Shown piece after piece: positions 8,890-17,638 of a DNA stretch of 64,000 nt. The notes below the pieces were generated by a model. It was given only the letters and a program-made list of their open reading frames with translations. It ran no database searches and was not told where the DNA came from. A program made the position numbers and the translations under genes. This DNA is from Bog-473 sp963717455 (lineage in GTDB: Bacteria; Actinomycetota; Acidimicrobiia; Acidimicrobiales; RAAP-2): NCBI GenBank assembly GCA_963717455.1, contig OY970336.1, positions 4,402,001 through 4,466,000 on the forward strand. The letters run 5' to 3'. Positions within the stretch are counted from its first letter, which is position 1. Every line of letters begins with the position of its first letter.

Positions 8890-9945
8890 CTAGCCGGCGT
8901 CGGAGGACCATCGGATGCGGCTGAGCCGCCGCTCGCCGACCCTGCCGGAGCCGGTGAACCAGCGCGCCGACGCCTCCAGCGCATCGGCGGCGGGCCGGGG
9001 GGTGTACCCGAGCTCGGCCCGCGCCCGACCGTCGTCGAAGGACATCTGGGACGTCGACATCCGTGCCGCCTCGAGGGGCACCGAGGGGTGCCGGCGGAGC
9101 AGCCTCCCCTCGACGGCCTCCGAGGCCGCCGCCACGGCCAACGAGAGCGACCGGGGCACTCTGATCCTCGGCACGGGGAGCCCCGTGATGGCCGACAGCT
9201 CGGCCAGCATCCGCTGCAGCGTCAGGTTCTCACCGCCGAGGATGTAACTGCGCCCGATGCGCCCGCGCTCCAGGGCGACCACGTGCCCCGCCGCGACGTC
9301 GTCGACGTGTGCCACGTTCAGCACTGTGTCGACGTAGCCGGGGATCCGCCCGTTCAGGAAGTCCAGGATGAGCCTGCCGGTCGGTGTCGGCGCGCGGTCA
9401 CCCGGGCCGAGCGGGAAGGTCGGGAGCACCAGCGAAGCCGGAAGGCCCTCGGCGATGGCGCGCAGGACCTCGTGCTCGGCGACGTACTTGGACCGCTTGT
9501 ACGAGCCGTACAGGTGCCGAACATCCGGGAAGGAGCGCTCGTCGGCCGGCTGGTCGCCCGATGCGTGCTCGAGGCCGAGCGTCCCCACGGTGCTCGTGTA
9601 CACCATGCGCTCGACACCGGCCTCGGAGGCGGCGCCGAGCACGTTCCTCGTCCCGCCGACGTTGATGTCGTAGAATGCGTCGGGATCGCTCGCCCAGAAC
9701 CGGTACAGCGCGGCGACGTGGAACACTGCCCGGCAGCCGCTCACCACCTCCTGCACGCTCTGGGGGTTCCGCAGGTCGCCGACCACCTGCTTGACGTCCA
9801 GCCCGTCGAGGTTCCCCGTGTCGGCCCCGGGCTCCACGAGCGCAACGACCTCCTGCTCCCTGGCCACCAGCTGGCGGGTGACGGCGGAGCCGATGAACCC
9901 GCTCGCCCCGGTCACCAGGACCCTGTCGCCGGACCCGAGGTTCAC
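8890..9945 (-). CDS. hpnA: Hopanoid-associated sugar epimerase-like NAD-dependent epimerase
   Basis: 351 residues, extended SDR fold. N-terminal Rossmann motif VTGASGFIGSAV; active-site region with Tyr and Lys in YGSYKRSKYVAE. The stretch LNVAHVDDVAAGHVVALERG followed by YILGGENLTLQRML is characteristic of the HpnA group. The ATG overlaps the stop of the upstream aminotransferase gene by 4 nt. HpnA is associated with side-chain sugar modification of hopanoids. The C-terminal 30 residues are basic and not conserved. The assignment is strengthened by the neighbour, which looks like HpnO. Confidence 0.8.
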   Translation of the reverse strand: MNLGSGDRVLVTGASGFIGSAVTRQLVAREQEVVALVEPGADTGNLDGLDVKQVVGDLRNPQSVQEVVSGCRAVFHVAALYRFWASDPDAFYDINVGGTRNVLGAASEAGVERMVYTSTVGTLGLEHASGDQPADERSFPDVRHLYGSYKRSKYVAEHEVLRAIAEGLPASLVLPTFPLGPGDRAPTPTGRLILDFLNGRIPGYVDTVLNVAHVDDVAAGHVVALERGRIGRSYILGGENLTLQRMLAELSAITGLPVPRIRVPRSLSLAVAAASEAVEGRLLRRHPSVPLEAARMSTSQMSFDDGRARAELGYTPRPAADALEASARWFTGSGRVGERRLSRIRWSSDAG

Positions 9946-11330
9946 AACCGCGTCCGGTGCAGCGACCCCTTTGCCATCGTCTTGCCGAACTCGAAGATCA
10001 GGCTCGATCCCTGCTGCGCGCTGGAAAGCACGTCGTCGAGGGCGTCGGTGAAGAGCTCGACCTCGTCGTCACCCGCGATCAGCGGGGGAAGGAGCTTGAC
10101 CACGTTCATGTTGTCCGCCGCCACCTGCGTCACGATGCGGTGCCGGTGGAACAGCGGGACCACGATCATCTGCGAGAACAGTGCGGGGCGCAGGGCCTCG
10201 ATCACCCGGTACCGCCGTCGGGCCCCCGCCGAGGTGGGCTCACCGAACACCAGACCGATCATGAGGCCCATCCCGCGCACCTCGTGCAGGAACTCGTACC
10301 GCTCGACCAGGGGCTGTAGCGCCTTCGTGAAAGCCTTGCCGGTACGGCGGACCCGGTCGAGGATGTCCTCGTCGTCGAAGGCCTGCAGAGTGGCCAGGCC
10401 GGCCACCATCGCCAGCTGGTTGTTGCTGAAGGTCGAGGAGTGGACGACGGCGCGGTCCATGGAGCTGAACACGCTGTCGGACACCGCCGCGGAGCAGAGC
10501 ATCGCCCCCACGGGCACGTAGCCCCCCGAGAGCGCCTTCGAGACGGTGATGATGTCGGGTGTGATCCCGAACTGCTCGTGGCAGAAGAACGTCCCGGACC
10601 GGCCGAGGCCCGACTGCACCTCGTCGAGGACCATGAGCGCCTTGTGGCGGCGGCAGAGCGACTGCGCCTCCTGCCAGAACTCGTCGGGCGCCAGGTTGAC
10701 TCCTTTGCCCTGTATGGGCTCGACGATGAATGCAGCCACGTCCCCTCGCCGCAGCTCGCGGGCGAGGGCGGACGCGTCGCCGAACGGGATCATGTCGCAC
10801 CCCGGGAGGAGCGGTCCGAAGCCGCTGCGGAACTCCCGGCCCCCGTTGAGGGCCAGGGCACCGGTCGTCAGGCCGTGGAACGCATGGTCGCAGTAGAGGA
10901 TGCGGGACCGCTTGGTGGCGACCCGTGCGAACTTGATGGCGCTCTCGATGGCCTCGGCACCCGAGTTGGTGAAGAAGACCCGCTCGATCCCCGGGTGCGA
11001 GCGGGCCACGAGCTGCTCGGCCAGGACACCGGGCAGCAACGCACAGTCCATCTGCACGAGGTTCGGCAGGTCGGCGTCGAGGGCGTCGTGCAGCGCCTGG
11101 ACGACGGAAGGGTGGCCGCGGCCCAGGGCGAAGACGCCGAAGCCGGACAGAAGGTCCAGGTAGCGGTCGCCTTTGTCGTCAATGAGATAACACCCCTCCC
11201 CCTTGACGTAGAAGCGGTCGAACTCGAGTGTGCCGAGCACCCGCGGCAACTGGGGGTTGACGTACTTGGAATGGAGGGTGAAGTTCTCGCCCGTGCGCTC
11301 GTCCAACACCTTCTTCAGATCAAAGGGCAT
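9942..11330 (-). CDS. hpnO: Class III aminotransferase, HpnO-like (aminobacteriohopanetriol synthesis)
   Basis: 462 residues. PLP-binding lysine at K265 (TVSKALSGG), PLP-ring Asp at D236 (VLDEVQSGLG), and FTNSGAEAIESAIKFAR for phosphate binding. The fold is that of ornithine/acetylornithine-type aminotransferases, but the N-terminal extension and the pairing with an HpnA-like epimerase point to HpnO, which converts a bacteriohopane ribose or aldehyde side chain to 35-aminobacteriohopanetriol. An ornithine-type transaminase remains possible. Squalene-hopene cyclase is not in this window. Confidence 0.72.
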   Translation of the reverse strand: MPFDLKKVLDERTGENFTLHSKYVNPQLPRVLGTLEFDRFYVKGEGCYLIDDKGDRYLDLLSGFGVFALGRGHPSVVQALHDALDADLPNLVQMDCALLPGVLAEQLVARSHPGIERVFFTNSGAEAIESAIKFARVATKRSRILYCDHAFHGLTTGALALNGGREFRSGFGPLLPGCDMIPFGDASALARELRRGDVAAFIVEPIQGKGVNLAPDEFWQEAQSLCRRHKALMVLDEVQSGLGRSGTFFCHEQFGITPDIITVSKALSGGYVPVGAMLCSAAVSDSVFSSMDRAVVHSSTFSNNQLAMVAGLATLQAFDDEDILDRVRRTGKAFTKALQPLVERYEFLHEVRGMGLMIGLVFGEPTSAGARRRYRVIEALRPALFSQMIVVPLFHRHRIVTQVAADNMNVVKLLPPLIAGDDEVELFTDALDDVLSSAQQGSSLIFEFGKTMAKGSLHRTRL

Positions 11331-11497
11331 GCAGTGGGCTCCAGGGGTCGGTCTCCGGGCGGTGGCGACAGGTTAGTGGGGGCCACCGACGACCTGACCA
11401 ATCCGCGCCGCTCCCCGCCCGCGGCGCCGGTTCATGCCAGGATCGCCGACAGGCAGCGCCGTCGCGGGCGTCGCACGGAGACAGAAAGGGCGATCGA

Positions 11498-12973
11498 TTG
11501 AGCACCAGTGCCCCCAACATCCTGCTCGTCATGTCGGACCAGCACCGGGCCGACATGATGGGCTGCGCCGGAGACCCCAGCGTCTTCACGCCGTCGCTCG
11601 ATGCCCTGGCCGACGGGGGCGTGCGGTTCTCGCGAGTCTCGTGCCAGGGCCCGCTCTGCATGCCCTCGCGAGCCTCCTTCATGACGGAGCGCTATGTGCG
11701 CGACCACGGCGTCTACACGAACTGGGCCGAGATCGCTCCCGACAGCGCGACCTACACGTGGGCGTTGCGGGAGGCCGGCTACCACACGTCGCTCCTGGGC
11801 AAGGCACACCTGTACCTCGACGAGAGCCTCACGGTGCCGCACATCGACGACATGGCTGGGCGCCTCGAGGCGCTCGGTTTTGCGGAGGTCTTCGAGACCG
11901 GTGACAAGTTCGTGGGCAAGATCCCCAACCGCTACACCGACTTCCTCTCCGACCGGGGCCTGCTGGCCGCCTACAAGCAGCACATCGCCGATCGCAGCTA
12001 CCAGGGGGAGAACGAGGACGGCCAGAACGCGACGAAATGCGTGCCCATGTGGGACTCGACGCCCATGCCACTGCCACTCGACGCGTACGTCGACACGTGG
12101 CACGGCCACGAGGCCGTGCAATGGATCGAGGGATACGACCGGATAGAGCCGTTCTTCCTCTTCGTGGGGTTCCCGGGGCCACACGACCCGTGGGACGCAC
12201 CCGAGGAGGCGGTGCGGCGCTACCGCGACGTCGACATCTCCATGCCGCGCTCGACCCGGCGCCCCACCGTCGAGGGGACGGGGCGCTACAGCGCCCTCCT
12301 GAATTCGTTCCTGTGGGTCTCGGACTCGGAGACCATGACCGACGACGCCATCCGCGGCATGCGCCGCTCCTACGCCGCTGACATCTCGGTCATCGACCAC
12401 GCGGTCGGCTGCATGGTCGAGGCGCTGGAACGAAAGGGGCTCCTGGACAACACGTGGATCATCTACACGAGCGACCACGGAGAGATGGCAGGAAGCCATG
12501 GGCTGATGTCCAAGTGCGTGCTCTACGAAGGGGCGGTACGCGTCCCGCTGATCGTGCGCCCACCTGGCGGCGGCTCGTCCCGCGTGGTCGAGGCTCTGGT
12601 GGAGCACCTCGACGTGCCCGCCACGGTCCGCGAGATCGCCGGCGCCCCCGCGATCCCGGACGCTGAGGGCCGGTCGCTGCTGGCAGCGGTGCGCGGCGAG
12701 GCGCCGGAGCCCCGGCGCGTCGCGGTCAGCGAGAACTGGGGCTTCGCGGTGTTCGAGACTGATCGCTACAAGCTCGTCGTCGACGAGGACGCGGTCTCGC
12801 CGTGCCAGCTCTTCGATCTGGACCAGGATCCCGCCGAGGACCACGACCTGCTGCCCGATCCGATCTCGGCGGGGGTCGTGGAGGAGATCATGGAGACGCA
12901 CGTGCGGCCCTTCTACCGGACGCCGCCGGCGCGCCCCCACCCCAGTCTCTTCACGGGCGGATACGACGAATGA
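11498..12973 (+). CDS. Type I sulfatase (alkaline phosphatase superfamily)
   Basis: 491 residues from TTG 11498, preceded by AAAGGG 8 nt upstream. The formylglycine motif is LCMPSRASF, with Cys54 as the residue matured to formylglycine. Metal ligands are visible in VMSDQHRAD near the N-terminus and in YTSDHGEMAGSHG near residue 330. Members hydrolyse sulfate esters (choline-sulfate, aryl or sugar sulfates), and some act on phosphonates. No signal peptide is seen, so the enzyme is likely cytoplasmic. Two sulfotransferases are encoded elsewhere in the window (15641, 34669), but none is adjacent. Confidence 0.88.
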   Translation: MSTSAPNILLVMSDQHRADMMGCAGDPSVFTPSLDALADGGVRFSRVSCQGPLCMPSRASFMTERYVRDHGVYTNWAEIAPDSATYTWALREAGYHTSLLGKAHLYLDESLTVPHIDDMAGRLEALGFAEVFETGDKFVGKIPNRYTDFLSDRGLLAAYKQHIADRSYQGENEDGQNATKCVPMWDSTPMPLPLDAYVDTWHGHEAVQWIEGYDRIEPFFLFVGFPGPHDPWDAPEEAVRRYRDVDISMPRSTRRPTVEGTGRYSALLNSFLWVSDSETMTDDAIRGMRRSYAADISVIDHAVGCMVEALERKGLLDNTWIIYTSDHGEMAGSHGLMSKCVLYEGAVRVPLIVRPPGGGSSRVVEALVEHLDVPATVREIAGAPAIPDAEGRSLLAAVRGEAPEPRRVAVSENWGFAVFETDRYKLVVDEDAVSPCQLFDLDQDPAEDHDLLPDPISAGVVEEIMETHVRPFYRTPPARPHPSLFTGGYDE

Positions 12974-12992
12974 GCCGTCGGGTGCCGCCGCA

Positions 12993-14205
12993 TCACCCCG
13001 CGTCGTCCGCTGAGTGCTCCGGTGCCTCTGCGACCTTCGGGGAGCGGGCCAGCCGCCCGAGCCCGATGATCGGATAGATCAAGACCGACAGCATTCCCGC
13101 CGCGACCAACGCTGCTGCGTTCTGGGGCTTCATCTTGTGCTCGTCGACCCCCAGCGTGGTGATGACCACGATCAGCGGCAGTCCCGTCGCCGCCAGGACG
13201 GCAAGCGCGCCCGCTTCCGCCCTCGTCACCACACGGCGGAAGAAGGCCCAGGTCGGGATCCCACGGGTCACCAAGAAGATCGCCGTGAACATCGGCACCA
13301 GGAGCAGGACCTTGGGCTGGTGGACCAGCGCGTGCAGGTCGAATGTGATCCCGCTCTCGATGAAGAAGATCGGGATGAGAAAGCCAAAGCCGATGGCCTC
13401 GAGCTTGCTGGTGATGGGCTCTTCGTCCTCCCCCTTGATGAACAGGCGCACCACCACGCCGGCCGCGAAGGCGCCGAGCAACACATCGAGGCTGAGCTTG
13501 ATCGCCAGGTAGACCAGCAGGATCACGAGCAGGACCGAGATCCGCACCGGCAGCTGGGCGGTGGAGTGGAGGTGCCGGCGCTTCGAGCGCGACGAAGCGC
13601 GGAGGATGGACCTGCATCGCCAGCAGCGCGGCGACCACGGCGACGGCGACGAAGAGGGCCAAGAGGAAGAAGGTCAGGCGGACGTCGCGGTTCGTGAGCA
13701 AGACGGCCACCGCCACGATGGGCCCGAATTCACCGATGGCGCCCACGGACAGGACCGTCGGCCCGATCGCCGTGCGCAGCACCCCGGCGTCGCGCAGAAT
13801 GGGCAGCAGCGTCCCGAGAGCCGTGGTGGTCAGGCAGAGCGCCACCACGACCGAGTCGAGGACCAGGTCCGTCGCGTGCAGGGCGACGCCGACGGCAAGG
13901 GCGAGGACCACCGACGTGGCCCAGGACCCTGCCGCCAGCCCCAGGTGACCCTTCCGCATGATCGCCAGGTCGAGCTCCGTGCCGGCCAGGAACATGAGGT
14001 AGGTGAGGCCGAAATCGGACAGCGCCGTCACGATCGCGTTGGGATGCGCCAGCGCGAGGACGTACGGCCCGATGAGGATCCCGAGGAGGATCTGGATCAC
14101 CACCTCGGGCACCGGCAGGTAGCGGCGGGTTCCCTCCGCGATGATGGGTGCCAGAACTGCCGCCACGCCGATCAGGACCAAGGTGGGAATGGCGTCTTCG
14201 ATCAT
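12993..14205 (-). pseudogene. CPA2-family cation/proton antiporter with a single-base frameshift
   Basis: Begins at ATG 14205 (MIEDAIPTLVLIGVAAVLAP). The first 210 residues carry at least six membrane segments with the Kef/NapA-type patterns VPEVVIQILLGILIGP and FLAGTELDLAIM. Near 13580 the frame is lost, and the remaining half resumes in another frame: QLPVRISVLLVILLVYLA and GFLIPIFFIESGITFDL, ending at 12993. A one-base correction at a GAAGCGCCGGCAC stretch gives one continuous transporter of about 404 residues. It is convergent with the sulfatase, 19 nt away. An assembly error is as likely as real inactivation. Confidence 0.82.
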
Positions 14206-14411
14206 GCGTCCTCGGCTCGCCTCCCGTGGCACCCTTCGGCGGCTCCTGGCCGACCACGCTACGTCGCGGCGGCATCGCGAGCGGGTGATCGGTGGCGTCG
14301 CTCTGGGTTGACTGCCCCATCGCCGTGGGGAAGCATGGCCCCTCCTGAGTCGCGATGGGGGTCGGTCATGGGGTTGCTGCCATTCGTTCACACGCGTGCA
14401 TCGAGCGACCA

Positions 14412-15644
14412 GTGACGAGCCCCTTCATCAACCCGTCGTGGATGCCGCACTCGGTCGGCGAGGCGGCACGCGCGGGGGATGCGACGGCGGACGACCTCGT
14501 GTCAGGGCGCGCGTGGTCCCACCTACTCGACGGGCTGCGCAACGCCGCGGACGTCGTGCTGTCCGACGACGTCCCACGCAACCCGGCCGACTTGGCCGCT
14601 GGCTTCCGCCACCTGCTCGGGCTGCTGGGCACCGGGCTGGACCACGCGCTCCGGGCCGAGCCCGACCCGGTCCTCGCCGTGAAGCCCTCCGGTGTCGACG
14701 CGGTCTACAAGTGGGGCATGGACTGTCCCGACTGCATCTACACGGGCGCGCCGCTGCGAGGAGGCGAGTCCTACCGCCTCTGGGGCAACCGCGGGTCGGC
14801 CCGCTACGTGGGGCTGCAGTCGATGGCCGGAATGGCATCGTCGGCCAACGTGCTCCTCGACGAGCTCGAACTCGGGCCTTCAGGCGAGTTGGAGCTCGTC
14901 CTCTCGGCGGACCCCCACGAGGGGAATTGGCTGCCCATCGCCGAGAACGCCACCGGGCTGGTGGTGCGGCATTTCTTCTACGACTGGGACACCGAGGTGG
15001 CCTCCTCACTCCACATCGAGCTGACCGGCCAGCCGCGCACGACCGCGCCGCGTCCTGAGGTGGACCCGCGGGCCGTGGTCGCCCGGCAGCTGGTGGCGCT
15101 CGGTGACTTCGTGGTCGCCAACCTGGACTTCTTCCTGCAGTTCTCCCGCCCGGAGGCGCCCAACACGTTCCTCCCTCCGCTCGACGGCACGGCCATGGGG
15201 GGCGCAGCCGAGAACCGGCCCGTCATCGGGTCCTGGGCGCTCGCACCCGACGAGGCGCTCCTGCTCGAGGTCGCCCCGCCCCAGGGCCTCTACTGGAGCT
15301 TCTCGCTCGGGAACCCGTGGTGGGAGACCATCGACTACGCCCGCCATCAGAGCAGCCTCAACGGGCACCAGTCGGTGGTCGACGACGACGGGATCATGCG
15401 GGCCGTCATCGCCCACAGCGACCCGGGCGTCCCCAACTGGCTCGATACGGCCGGGCACAGCGCGGGGCCTGTGATCCTGCGCTGCGTCCGCACGGAGACG
15501 GCACCGGTCCCGGCCGCCCGGGTGATCCCCTTCTCGGGCGTCCGCGCGGCGCTCCCGGCTGAGACGCGGCGCGTCACGCCCGAGGAGCGCCAGGACAGCA
15601 TTGCCGCCCGGCGGCTCGCGGTGAGCAAGCGGTTCCCCCGATGA
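14412..15644 (+). CDS. DUF1214-domain protein
   Basis: About 410 residues. The start is uncertain: GTG 14412 (VTSPFINPSWM) is preferred because the residues between it and ATG 14355 look non-coding. The central part has YRLWGNRGSARYVGLQ, and the C-terminal part has PPLDGTAMGG, PQGLYWSFSLGNPWWE and YARHQSSLNGHQ, matching the DUF1214 fold often found with DUF1254. No catalytic role is established for these proteins. Its last codon overlaps the start of the sulfotransferase by 4 nt (ATGA), so the two are translationally coupled. Confidence 0.72.
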   Translation: MTSPFINPSWMPHSVGEAARAGDATADDLVSGRAWSHLLDGLRNAADVVLSDDVPRNPADLAAGFRHLLGLLGTGLDHALRAEPDPVLAVKPSGVDAVYKWGMDCPDCIYTGAPLRGGESYRLWGNRGSARYVGLQSMAGMASSANVLLDELELGPSGELELVLSADPHEGNWLPIAENATGLVVRHFFYDWDTEVASSLHIELTGQPRTTAPRPEVDPRAVVARQLVALGDFVVANLDFFLQFSRPEAPNTFLPPLDGTAMGGAAENRPVIGSWALAPDEALLLEVAPPQGLYWSFSLGNPWWETIDYARHQSSLNGHQSVVDDDGIMRAVIAHSDPGVPNWLDTAGHSAGPVILRCVRTETAPVPAARVIPFSGVRAALPAETRRVTPEERQDSIAARRLAVSKRFPR

Positions 15645-16786
15645 CCCTGGATGCCGACGCGCTCGAGGCCGAGGCGCGGGAGCAGACGGGCCTGGACGAC
15701 TTCGGCGACGGCATGCACCGCGACGGCCTCGAGCGCCTCGTCCGATCCATGAACGAGGAGGCGGACCTGACCGAGGCCGGTGAGGTGATGATGCGGATCC
15801 GCCTGGTCTCGCTGCTCTCGTCCCGACTGCAGGTGGAGGACATGTATCGCGCCCACCCGTCGATCGACGACGAGGTGGTCGAGGGACCGGTCTTCGTCAT
15901 CGGCCTGCCCCGCACGGGCACCACGGCCCTGAGCCAGCTGGTGGCTGCGGACCCCCAATTCCGCTCGCTCCGCTTGTGGGAGTCCTCGTCGCCATGCCCG
16001 CCCCCCGAGTCGGCGACCGAGCACACCGACCCGCGCATCGCAGAGACAGAGGCGGGCCTGGCGATGATGAACCAGATGTTCCCCCTGATGGAGAGCATGC
16101 ACCACGAGGAAGCGACCACGGCGACGGAGTGCCAGGACCTGCTGGGCATGAGCTTTCGGACGGTCCATTTCGACGGCTTCGGCCACGTCCCCTCCTACCT
16201 CGCATGGGTCACGGACTGCGACATGCGCGACACCTATCGCTACCACCGGCGCGTGCTCCGCCTGCTCCAGTGGCACTGCCCACCGCACCTATGGCACCTC
16301 AAGACCCCCGTCCACATGTTCTCCCTGGACGCGCTGCTCGAGGCGTATCCCGACGCCAAATTCCTCTGGAGCCACCGCGACCCCGCCAAGGTCCTCGGGT
16401 CGGTGTGCAGCCTGATCCACTACGTCCGGAGCTGGGGCAGCGACCGGGACGACGCCGCCGAGCTCGGGGGCGAGCAGCTCGACCGCTGGTGGCAGGCAGT
16501 GTCCCGGGCCATGGACTTCCGGGAGCGAGTGGGCGACGGCCGTTTCGCAGACCTGTCCTTTGCCGACCTGCAGGTGGACCCCGTGGGTGCGCTCGCGGCC
16601 GCCTACAGCCGCATCGGGGTCGACTTCTCCGCCGCGTCGCGCGAGGCCGTCACCAATTGGGCCAAGAGCCACGAGCCGGGCGCGCACGGGCGGCACGCCT
16701 ACGACCTGGCCGACTTCGGGCTCGAGGCCGACCAGGTGCGCGAGCGGTTCGCCCCCTATCTCGATTCATACGATGCCGTCGCGTGA
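15641..16786 (+). CDS. Sulfotransferase-family protein (Stf-like)
   Basis: 381 residues. The PAPS 5'-phosphosulfate loop is FVIGLPRTGTTALSQLVAAD (about residues 86-105), and the 3'-phosphate site is FLWSHRDPAKVLGSVCSL. The size and the insertion between these motifs match mycobacterial/actinobacterial sulfotransferases of the Stf3 type, which transfer sulfate from PAPS to lipid or small-molecule hydroxyls. The acceptor is unknown. It forms an operon with the DUF1214 gene before it and possibly with the SDR gene 36 nt downstream. Confidence 0.85.
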   Translation: MTLDADALEAEAREQTGLDDFGDGMHRDGLERLVRSMNEEADLTEAGEVMMRIRLVSLLSSRLQVEDMYRAHPSIDDEVVEGPVFVIGLPRTGTTALSQLVAADPQFRSLRLWESSSPCPPPESATEHTDPRIAETEAGLAMMNQMFPLMESMHHEEATTATECQDLLGMSFRTVHFDGFGHVPSYLAWVTDCDMRDTYRYHRRVLRLLQWHCPPHLWHLKTPVHMFSLDALLEAYPDAKFLWSHRDPAKVLGSVCSLIHYVRSWGSDRDDAAELGGEQLDRWWQAVSRAMDFRERVGDGRFADLSFADLQVDPVGALAAAYSRIGVDFSAASREAVTNWAKSHEPGAHGRHAYDLADFGLEADQVRERFAPYLDSYDAVA

Positions 16787-16822
16787 TCAGCTGATCGCCA
16801 CGGCCGGGGGAGGTTGAAAGAA

Positions 16823-17626
16823 ATGGATCTCGGGATCTCTGGCGCCACCGCGGTGGTCACCGGCGGGAGCAAGGGCATGGGACGGGCGGTGGCAGAGGTG
16901 ATCGCCGGTGAGGGGGCTCGCGTCGCGGTGATGGCACGCGGCCGCCAGGCACTCGATGACACCGTGAGCGCACTGCGCGCCGCCGGGAGCCCGGATGCAG
17001 TGGGCATCAGCGTCGACATGACCGACCCCGACTCCATCGGGGACGGGTTCACCGAGGTGGCGAGCCGGTGGGGCTCGCTCAACATGCTGGTCCACACGAT
17101 CGGCCCGGGGGCGGGGCGGTTCGAGCAACTCGACGACAGCGGCTGGGACGAGGCCTTCGCGCTCGGCACCATGTCGGCCGTCCGGACCGTGCGCTCGGCG
17201 CTGCCCATGATTCGGGCCGCCGACTGGGGGCGCATGGTCTTCTTCTCGGCCCACTCCATCCAGCGCCAGAGCCCGATCCTCGTCGCCTACACCGCGTCCA
17301 AGGCCGCGGTGACGAGCATCGCCAAGAACCTGGCCAAGTCGCTCGCTGCCGACGGCATCCTCGTGAACGCCGTGTGCCCGGGCTCCATCGTGACCGCCAG
17401 CTTCACCGAGAACCTCAAGGACATCTTCGCCGCCGAGGGCCTCGACCCCGCCAACCCCCACGACGTCATGGCCTGGATCGACAAGACCTTCCACCAACCC
17501 GCCGACATCGGCCGAGCCGGCCTGCCCGACGAGGTCGCCTCCCTGACCGCGTATCTGGTGTCGCGACGGAACGGCTACGTCACCGGGGCCTGCGTCAACG
17601 TGGACGGGGGCTCCGACTTCGTGTGA
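16823..17626 (+). CDS. SDR-family oxidoreductase
   Basis: 267 residues from ATG 16823, nine bases after a GGGGAGG ribosome site. Classical SDR features: cofactor loop VVTGGSKGMGRAVAE, catalytic Tyr and Lys in AYTASKAAVTS, and NAVCPGSI. The C-terminal VNVDGGSDFV is usual for the beta-ketoacyl-ACP reductase-like group. The substrate is not predictable. It follows the sulfotransferase in the same direction with a 36-nt gap and could belong to the same transcript. Confidence 0.88.
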   Translation: MDLGISGATAVVTGGSKGMGRAVAEVIAGEGARVAVMARGRQALDDTVSALRAAGSPDAVGISVDMTDPDSIGDGFTEVASRWGSLNMLVHTIGPGAGRFEQLDDSGWDEAFALGTMSAVRTVRSALPMIRAADWGRMVFFSAHSIQRQSPILVAYTASKAAVTSIAKNLAKSLAADGILVNAVCPGSIVTASFTENLKDIFAAEGLDPANPHDVMAWIDKTFHQPADIGRAGLPDEVASLTAYLVSRRNGYVTGACVNVDGGSDFV

Positions 17627-17638
17627 GGGTGCGGCCGC

